64,000 nt of DNA from Fragum whitleyi (taxonomy: Eukaryota > Mollusca > Bivalvia > Cardiida > Cardiidae): the NCBI GenBank assembly GCA_948146395.1, contig OX411544.1, forward strand, positions 91,946,901 through 92,010,900. The letters run 5' to 3'. Below, piece by piece: positions 56,340 through 64,000 of the stretch. A program made the translations under genes and the position numbers. The notes under the pieces were generated by a model. It did no database searches, was not told the origin of the DNA, and saw only the letters and a list, made by a program, of their open reading frames with translations. Each line of letters starts with the position of its first letter. Positions within the stretch are counted from its first letter, which is position 1.

Positions 56340-57404
56340 GGTATCAAATTGTCACAAGATATGCCCATCACACAGCTTGATGTAACATTGGGCTTAGAGT
56401 AGAATTGAAGTGATTTTGAATGAATATCTTTTGGACAATTTTTGTGTAGACAGACAGAGAAATAATCGTAGGAGTATATCATTGTTCATGTTGTCGGACG
56501 GAGGTTTATGAACGCTTGACATATCTTACCTGGTAATCGAGAAGGAGCTATCAATTCGATACCCCTTGACTAGTGAAAATGATCATTATTATGATCAAAG
56601 CTAATGCACTATTAGAGATAAGCTCTGGACAAGATCCAATCATGAAAAACCCCAAAGGGCAATAACTCAAAAATTAAGCTAGGTAGGAGTTATGGTTCTT
56701 TTGTACTGCACTTCTCCTTGATGAGATCTATCTACCCATGAAGGTCATGAACATAACTAAAATACTCTTAGAGATGTGCTCTGGACAAGATTCAAGTATG
56801 AAAAAAAAAACAAAGGGCAATAACTAAAGAAATGACCGAGATAAAGTTATGGTTCTTTTGCACTGCACTTTCCCTTAAAATGATATATCTACCTATCAAT
56901 TTTCATTATCATAGCTCCTATACTTTAAGAGATATGCCAAGGACAAGTTCCAAGTATGAAAAACAACAAAGGACAAAAACTTAAATTAACAACCCAGGTA
57001 AAGGTATCTTTTTGCATTGCACTTCCCATAATGAGATCAATCTACCCATTAAGTTTCATTATTATAGCTCCTATAATCTAAGTGATATGCACTGGACAAG
57101 ATCAAAGTATAAAAAACAACAAAGGGAAATAACTCAAATAATAAGCCAGGTGGAGTTATGGGTTTTTTGGGGGGTTTTTTTGCATTGCACTTTTCCTTGA
57201 TGAGTTGTATCAGATTTGCAATAACTCAAAAATAGGCCAGATAGAGTAATGGTTCTTGTTCTTGCAATGAGAATATCACTTCAAAGTTTAAAGAAATCAG
57301 ACATGAGGTTATAGAGTTAAGCTCTGGACAGAGCAGTGCACGCCCCAGGATGGCCGGACACCATGGGTGATCCCATAATACTATCCTTCTTCGACAGGGG
57401 TATA
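56340..57404 (-). mobile_element. HINE-like element, family L, copy 2, minus strand
   Basis: On the minus strand it begins TATACCCCTGTCGAAGAAGG followed by ...ATTATGGGATCACCC, then has GTGTCCGGCCATCC (a decayed GTCY tract). About five diverged monomers carry the plus-strand phrase AAACAACAAAGGGCAATAAC, and the AATTGTCACAAGATATGCC tail lies near 56345. Monomers are less uniform than in the neighbouring copy. Confidence 0.7.
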
Positions 57405-57932
57405 AGATGGTAATATTTTCAACCCATATAAAGTATCCTCAGTTCAAAGAAAGAATAGATAAAACTTGAACAAGCAAATTTTCAAGTTGGATGAGTGAAA
57501 TTCAGCTACCAACCTGTCCAAGGACAAGTGACACAAATGCACTGTTTACATCTTCTCTCTTAAAAATACTTGAGATGCCCAGTACTGAGGAGAAATCAGT
57601 TAGCTGGACTGCATATCAAATAGTCATGGGTTTGATCATAAATATGAACATTCTTTCTGACATAAGGTGTCTTTCGCCATTTGATAATCAACTGGATGAT
57701 GAGCTGTAGGAACTTTTTTTCTGCTGAATTGTGGGATTTAGATGGAGGACTTGACTATCCAATCAAAATTAAAGGTTTTGGTTGGAATTCCTTCTGCACT
57801 ACTGGACATATTGATGTACATCCTTGGGAAATAAAATTAGGAGCCCAATCTAGTATAATGTGATACCCAGGAAGCAGTGAACAGCCCCATGATATGATCT
57901 AAATTTATATAAGTGGCTTTAAACACCTTTTT
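57405..57932. other. Gene-free spacer
   Basis: Two frames of 60-72 codons are open but show no motif. No repeat was recognised. Confidence 0.4.
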
Positions 57933-58179
57933 TTAACCCTTGTCATGCTGAAGCCGGAATATTCCTGCCTTGGCAGGAGCTATAGACAAACATCAGCCTG
58001 CACATTTGTGCAGTCTGATCTTTGTCTATACCACCTGTTTTTCCTTCTTAAGCCAGAAAAGTTTTAGAAAATGTATTTAAAAATCAATTTCTGACTCACA
58101 AGTAGGAAATACAGAGCTTTCAGCACTTTGATTTATATATAATTTTGCCAGGTTTTTTATTCAGCATGACAAGAGTTAA
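57933..58179. mobile_element. TTAA MITE (family P2), copy 2
   Basis: The left end is TTAACCCTTGTCATGCTGAA and the inverse of the right end is TTAACTCTTGTCATGCTGAA. The TTAA borders are at 57933-57936 and 58176-58179. The interior holds TTGTCTATACCACCTG, shared with copy 1 at 9867-10072. Confidence 0.8.
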
Positions 58180-58318
58180 ATTTCAAAGCTAGAGGCTCAG
58201 ATTTGGATGTAGTAAAACTATTTAGGGAATATCACAAATCCAAGGATAATGTGCTCAACTGGCAACAATATGACTCCAAGAGACCAAGTGTATTCATTCA
58301 TTCTCAAAGCAAAGATTG

Positions 58319-58561
58319 GGGCCCAAGGTTATAAACATTTTCTCAAGCTCAATTCTAAATTTTCTCAAACTTCAATTTGAGATTAAAGCTGTAACTCTGT
58401 TGTAATCCTCATATTTATGTATTAACATTAAAGGTAATATTAATAAGTTGCTTTAAATAACAATTTATTGATATTATCTTATAACTTCATACATTTATTT
58501 TAATTCAAAATTGGAGAAAAATATCAGTTGAGCTTGAGAAATGTTTTATAACCGCGGGCCC
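58319..58561. mobile_element. MITE with GGGCCC ends (family P3)
   Basis: The left end is GGGCCCAAGGTTATAAAC followed by ATTTTCTCAAGCTCAA. The inverse of the right end is GGGCCCGCGGTTATAAAAC followed by ATTTCTCAAGCTCAA. The arms match over about 33 bp with a few differences. 243 bp, non-coding. The TSD is unclear. Confidence 0.75.
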
Positions 58562-59029
58562 AGATGTCGGGTTCGCCCTTGTAGTGTCTGCCCTACGGGT
58601 ATGTGAAATTGATCAAAATGTCTTGCTTTTTCTTGCTTTGATTTCTATTATTTAATGTATTTATTGAGAGTTGAAGGGAGTTTTCTTTTAATTCATCTAA
58701 AAACCTTATCACTCTATGCATATGTGAAGCAGATTTGTACATGATTTGTTTCCGTTTCAAACTTCCATATTAAAAAAACCCTCTCTTTATCTCTTATAAT
58801 TACATTTACAGCTTACAGTGTAAGATACAGTGTAAGATATTTCCTTACAGAGACATCTTTATTTCTTAAGGACTTTTGGGTGTGCAAAGTAACATACTCA
58901 AAATTGATTTCATTGATATATAATCTCAAATGAAATAGCTAATCTAAGTGCATGAATCTTGATGGAAATAATTGAATTTAAATTATTAGCTGCTCAAGTG
59001 TGAAAATGAATGTAAAAAAAGAACTGTCG
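58562..59029. other. Gene-free spacer
   Basis: Nothing recognised apart from short AT-rich runs. Confidence 0.4.
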
Positions 59030-59885
59030 CAGAGCAGACTTATACCCCCCACAAGCACTTTGTCAGAATGCAAGTGCTATTACTGCAGGATGTGTTTGTA
59101 ACAAATATTGAGGTCATATGCAGCATTTTCATGAAGTTTCATTATTCTAAGCCGCTTGGTTCTTGAGTTAAGAGTCCGGAACGAAAATTGGACAAAGGCT
59201 GACTGTGACCTTGACCTTCGGCCTATGTGACCAAAAAACGACAGGGCACTTCCTTGGATAATATGCAACATTTGCATAAAGTTTCATGATTGTAGGTGAC
59301 TTGGTTTTCGAGTTAAAGTCCGGAAAGGCTGACTGACCTTGACCTTTGACCTATGTGACCAAAGAACAATAGGGCACTTTCTTGGGTCATAAGCAACATT
59401 TGTAGAAAGTTACATGATTGTAGGTCACTTGCATCTCTAGTTAGAGTCAGGAAACAAAAAATTGAACAAAGGCTGACTGTGACCTTGACCCTTGACCTAT
59501 GTGACCCCAAAACAATAGGGCAATTCCTTGGGTCATAAGGAACATTTGTATAAAATTTCAAGATTGTAGGTCACTTGGTAATGATTAAAGGTCACATGTT
59601 TCTCTATTTTTGAGTCCAGGTAAGAAAATTGAACAAAGGCTGACTGTGACCTTGACCTTTGACCTATGTGACCCAGAAACAATAGGGCACTTTCTTGGGT
59701 CAAAAGGAACATTTGTATAAAATTTAATGATTGTAGGTCACTTGCATCTCTAGTTAGAGTCAGAAAACAAAAATTAAACAAAGGCTGACTGTGACCTTGA
59801 CCTTTGACCTATGTGATCGAAAAACAATAGGGCATTTCCTTGGGTCACAAGGAACATTTGCATAAGGTTTCATGATTGTTGGTCA
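59030..59885 (-). mobile_element. HINE-like remnant related to family D, minus strand
   Basis: On the minus strand about five monomers of 126-167 bp (plus-strand marker GGCTGACTGTGACCTTGACC near 59198, 59471, 59638 and 59788) end with GTGGGGGGTATAAGTCTGC, an imperfect hairpin and CAGTTCTTTTT. This mirrors the family D 3' end (GGGGGGGTAT, hairpin, GCTCTAGTT). The leader is not recognised; a GA microsatellite lies at that side. Minus-strand frames of 65-82 codons are repeat shadows. Confidence 0.6.
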
Positions 59886-59889
59886 CTTG

Positions 59890-59890
<1 letters not shown>

Positions 59891-59982
<92 letters not shown>

Positions 59983-59993
59983 GAGAGAGAGAG
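59891..59993. repeat. (GA)n microsatellite, about 100 bp
   Basis: Nearly pure GA dinucleotides with two small interruptions (AGAAGAG near 59910 and GGGAG near 59971). Confidence 0.97.
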
Positions 59994-60139
59994 TAAGTAG
60001 ACGGATATTATATTAATATCATTACTGGATTGCCTATTATGCACGAGGACGAAATGTGTTATATTACTGTAAAGAGCACTAAAAAAATACCAGTAGTTTA
60101 TTGTTTATTTATCATCTCAACGGGGTATAAAGTGCTCTA

Positions 60140-60260
60140 AGATAGCTCATGTGACCACTCACCCTCCGTCATCCGCCCATCGTCCGTCCTTGTGTCCGTC
60201 CATTCGACAACATTTTCTATGAAAAATCTTCTCGAAAGCCCTTGACAAGTTGAAATTAAA
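60140..60260 (+). mobile_element. Remnant of a family B-like HINE 5' end
   Basis: AGCTCATGTGACCACTCACC and then CCGTCATCCGCCCATCGTCC plus GTCCTTGTGTCCGTCC resemble a decayed leader and GTCY tract. The following sequence up to about 60500 has faint monomer-like phrases. The 85-codon frame there is not supported as a gene. Confidence 0.5.
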
Positions 60261-60509
60261 ACAACAACAACAAACTAATTGCCAAAGGAATCGCAAGGCC
60301 GAAAATTATGAAAATCTTAGAAAAGAAACCCTCCCTTCCTATATCACAAAGCCGATCAAGCTGACACTTGAAGCTCTTAGTCAAAGTTTGTTAAAACTAA
60401 AGTCTACCTCAAAAACGCTATGGTACAGAAATACTGAAAATAAAGAAAGTCTGAGAAAAATCCTTCTCCAGATCAACGGGGGGCCAATCAATCTTAAAAA
60501 TCGATAGGC

Positions 60510-61873
60510 ATCTTCCTCTACCAAAATAGTCGAATTATTAATTCCCTAAAAAATTGTGGTAGCCATTTTAACGGGTAGACAAGAAAATAGACTAATCTTA
60601 GATTTATTCAAATCCTAAACCATAATCTCAAATTTTACAGGGTGTTCCATTGGTGAAGCACTACAAAAGTTCTAAAACTCCAGTGACCAAAATAATATAC
60701 TAGTAAATGCCGCTTCTTAGAACATCTATTCTTCTTAATTCATCGAGTCAAGCAGAATTTTGGCATAGGTGTTCCTGAGGTTATGATAACATGTAATTAG
60801 AGGATATTGAACGAGTGATTATTGAATAACGAATTAATTGAAGCAGTCATCTATAAACAGATTAAAAAATATGCTGTGCCGAGTCTTTATCTGTTTCGAT
60901 GACGGGTTTGATAAATCCGTTATTTAATTAGCACAATTTTTATATTCTATTTATATTATGACCCCAATTTTTGCTAAAAGCGAGAAAATTCCAGAATCTT
61001 TTAGATTTTTGTTTTTTTTACGCGAAACATACAACGCCGTTTTCGAAATGACATCAGCAAATGTATTATATCGTCATTTTCACGATGAAAATATTACCCT
61101 GCTATCCGTTCTTAACTCATTTGCATAGTTATTCCACTAGTGTAATAACACCCGAGTAATATCGAAAATATCCGCCAGTTTTTTTTTTTTATATTTTTTT
61201 TATACAATCTTTAGATCACCATATTGATAAAGTTACAAAAACCACCAATAAGAGGCTTTCGAAGGTCTCACTTAGCCAGTCATGAGATCCAGAATTCCAA
61301 GAATCCAGGCAGGTAACAGGCCAATTTCTGAAATGTCGGTCATATTGGCATGAGCAAATCCTTCGAAGTGAATTAATGCAAAATGGAAATAATATGAACT
61401 AAATTTGAATATACATAGACATAAACAGGACACACGGACACCAAAACATAACTGTAATCAAGTCATTCATTCATGGGTGACGATATTCTTCTCCTGATAT
61501 CACATAAGCCTGGAAACAGGTGTATTAGAGTTAGTTTCCTTTTTCTTTGTTTTCAACAGAGGATGCAAGATAGTATATCATTAAGGAGCTTGCTGTCAAG
61601 TGGACGGAGTCTGAACAGTGTCGTCCTCAGCAGTGTTGTATATTCACACAGGAGAATGTGGACGATAGTCCCCTCGGGAAAAGTATCAGAAACCTCTCAA
61701 ACAAAGGAGTAATTGACAACACAAAGCTAAACTGGAACAGAAGTTTCTTGTCCTTCAGACCCAAGACCTTGTTATATATGTAATTCTGTATCTTATATTG
61801 CTCTCAAGTTTAGTTCTGGCAAAGTTAAATTTCACTGAATTTGGAAGTTGGACAGTGAGGTAACCATAGCTTA
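60510..61873. other. Spacer; one possible exon-like block at 61556-61712
   Basis: A pyrimidine-rich tract ending TTTTCAACAG precedes an open run of about 50 codons to a TAA at 61710. It looks like a splice acceptor and terminal exon, but the predicted peptide has no recognisable motif. The rest is AT-rich with no feature. Confidence 0.3.
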
Positions 61874-62320
61874 CCTTCCAGTTTTTAACATTATAGTCAT
61901 AGCTGGCAGTAAAGTAAACCATCTGCTTGAATTATGTTTTAGGAAAAGACCTTGGTCGACATAATACTCAAGTTTTAAGTCTTTTATAATCTTCTCTCCT
62001 AACCGGGTGTTGCTTAAAAAACGATGCACGTCGAAGGTCATGTATTCCGTATCACTATTAAGACCTTTTCTTAATGCATTGTGCATAGTGTACAGATTAC
62101 ATGGTCCAAATTTTAGCAAACCATGACCACCATCTGCGTTCATTTTTTTCCTTTAATTTTATTATGGATGGTCTTGTTGACATTTAGGCCATCAGAAGAG
62201 AGACTGATCAAATAATTCATGCGAAGTTTTACTTCAGAATCTTCAACTAATTTGAAGAGAGATTCACTTACAATACCAGCTGTTGCGTGACCAAAGTGGA
62301 CTTTTTTCAAAAATATAACT
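61874..62320 (-). pseudogene. hAT-transposase-like (ZNF862-type) coding remnant
   Basis: Read on the minus strand from 62317, the first part includes KVHFGHATAGIVSESLFK and SLSSDGLNVNKTIHNK, ending at a TGA in an A-run near 62145. A second frame from 62143 continues with GGHGLLKFGPCNLYTMHNAL and FLKHNSSRWFTLLPA for 90 codons. This order (SDGPNVN-like, GxCxLHxxHNA-like, then xHxSSRW) is the one I know from the hAT-derived proteins related to ZNF862 and their many invertebrate relatives. The step between frames is one base in a run of seven As, so it is a decayed copy or a sequencing error. The second frame ends at GGAAGGTAAGC, which resembles a splice donor. The N- and C-terminal parts are missing. 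Assignment is from memory of the family pattern. Confidence 0.6.
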
Positions 62321-62594
62321 CTTACTTTCCCTTACTACTGCACTTTAGACTAATCGAAATATCCAATTTGCCTATACTGCTGAGTTATAGCAGTTTCATA
62401 AAACATTATCATTTACCAAATATTTTTATCTATTTTTTTCCAAAGCATTTTCTTCTATCAGGAATGTTCGAATGGCTTCTGTTAGTATATATACGATACC
62501 TTTTTCATAGACAAAGAAAATCCTTCAGTAATTTTACACCAAAACATCTTCTGAATTAGTTTGTTATTACCATTACATGATATGAATGAATAAG

Positions 62595-62636
62595 AGACCC
62601 AGGAGGGCCTGTATCGCTCCACAAGCTTTAACGTCT
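62595..62636 (-). mobile_element. 3' end of a family A HINE, isolated
   Basis: On the minus strand it reads GCTTGTGGAGCGATACAGG and then a GGCCCTCCTGGGTC hairpin-like sequence, as at the 3' ends of family A. No core or leader is attached on the expected side. Confidence 0.6.
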
Positions 62637-62939
62637 CCAGTCTTTCATTAAATAAAACCTTTAACTGAAAAACGACACTTTGAAGTTTCTTTACTAACGG
62701 CCTACTGTGCACCAAAATACTCATTCACCATTTACCCAACGTAAAAGGGATTGCAATTAGTAGACCATTCTAAACGCTTTTTCAGGGTCAATCTAAGTAA
62801 AGGGTCATTCATGGAACATTCATCCCAAGATGCATGTAAGTAAACAGCACCATTGGAACATCGGGGAGATTTGCCAGTCTATCGTGAAAGTTGATCATGT
62901 TCCCAGTCTATGGCTAGCCACTTCCTTCCCAGAATGCTA

Positions 62940-63335
62940 ATTATTGAATAAATATTTTGTGTGAGGTATTGAACGAATTATTTTAAATTATAGAAATAAT
63001 TATTTATGTTCAATCTCTGAACAAATATTTTAGTTTATACAATAAATATTTTAGATTATACAATAAATATTTTAAATTACACAATAATTTTTTTTTTCAT
63101 TATACAACAAATTTTTACAATTATAGAATAAATATTTTTGATTATTTAATAAATTATTTATCTTTTTTAAAAAAAAAAAACAACATAATTATAGAATAAA
63201 TATTTATCATTATTGAATGAATATAAATAACTTTAGAACAAATAATTTCATTTATTGAATATATATATATTTAACAAAATTTATTTAGTTTTGGAATAAA
63301 TATTCGTATTATAGAACAATTATTTTTTTCATATA
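62940..63335. repeat. AT-rich degenerate 21-bp repeat
   Basis: ATACAATAAATATTTTA recurs with 21-bp spacing at about 63037 and 63058, and looser copies (ATAGAATAAATATT, GAACAAATATTT) extend through the region. Confidence 0.65.
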
Positions 63336-64000
63336 ATTTTGCAACCGATTATACGCCATAAGGGAATGAGTTTAGAATAATTATTTGTTCTTCTTTGGGA
63401 ATTTTTTTTTTATTTTATTTATTTTTTTATTATCATTATTATTCAGAATTTGGCGAGTTTACTTCTCAATATTTTAGCATCTTTCTAAAGTTAGTCGACT
63501 ATTAATAGTTATCCCTAATGCGTGTAGACAAACGGTTTCCTAAAACTCAAACTATTATTTGCTTAGCATGAGCGAACACATTGCATCGCTAGGCTACCAA
63601 ATCCTCGTAACATCAGCTTGTCAAAGATGTCGTTTCGGGTGTTTGCAAAGAAGAGTTCCTCGTGCAAATTTAAAAGGACTGGTTGAAAAGACCATTTCAG
63701 TTGATCTAAATGTGGTTTAAATCTCACTATAGATAGATACATGTATTACTATCAAGATCTGACTCGACCCCTCGAAAATTATATTACTTTTGGAGGGAAT
63801 TTGATGGTTATTTTCCTTTCCTAAATCTTAGGACAAAATCAAGGTATTAGACGGAAAAAATGATTTGAGAAGAAACGATTAGGCTTTATGGGTTTTAAAG
63901 AAATACGACGATGCGTTCAACCAAATAGAAACTAACAAAAAAGTGTAAAGCAATACAAGTCCATATATGTTTTTGATCCCTCATCTTACATAGAATTTAC
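63336..64000. other. Gene-free AT-rich end of window
   Basis: T-rich runs near 63408-63445. No gene, RNA or repeat was recognised. Confidence 0.45.

Overview
The window looks like nuclear DNA of a bivalve mollusc and is almost entirely repeats and mobile elements. I find no convincing host protein-coding gene and no full-length host RNA gene. The bivalve call is an inference. It rests on many elements carrying a (GTCY)n microsatellite followed by a tandem core of 145-170 bp monomers, the layout of mollusc 'pearl'-type and Helentron-associated (HINE) elements, and on tRNA-headed SINEs ending in an AAC-rich tail. Base composition is AT-rich, and all open frames of any length are either transposon proteins or accidental frames in tandem repeats.

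Layout. 1-4,000: remnant of a TTAA MITE, a 73-bp CCCGGG-containing tandem array, a 964-bp hAT-type element with perfect 8-bp target-site duplications (TSDs), then a 5'-truncated LINE whose RNase H domain is still open. 4,900-10,750: a HINE, an array of short GGGCCG repeats, an internally deleted and frameshifted LINE on the minus strand, and several TTAA MITEs, one carrying a tRNA-Pro-like sequence. 10,890-17,115: three long HINEs nearly head to tail, one with a dimeric higher-order repeat. 19,800-27,000: a dense HINE cluster with a well-preserved SINE inside one of them. 28,730-34,975: two near-identical terminal-inverted-repeat elements, the second split by a 2-kb insertion that holds a perfect 33-bp-arm palindrome. 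35,190-42,730: further HINEs and a 1.55-kb element whose ends are built of AAACCGGCCCC repeats. 44,155-47,680: a 42-bp minisatellite interrupted by a HINE at a recognisable empty site. 47,900-50,760: a second hAT-type element containing a nested MITE, and a 1,548-bp Tc1-like transposon with intact ends and a transposase broken by one frameshift. 52,880-57,400: SINEs and minus-strand HINEs whose core is homologous to that of the HINE at 39.5 kb. 57,900-64,000: MITEs, a (GA)n tract, a hAT-transposase-like coding remnant and AT-rich spacer.

The strongest theme is a swarm of non-autonomous elements sharing one blueprint: a palindromic leader beginning in a T-run, a (GTCY)n tract, an array of 145-170 bp monomers, then a short 3' hairpin ending CTAG or CTTG before T. 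Two sites where the uninterrupted sequence also exists in the window show simple insertion without an obvious TSD, which fits rolling-circle (Helitron/Helentron) spread. The autonomous partner that would encode the Rep/helicase is not in this window. All family assignments come from reading sequence features only; no database search was possible.
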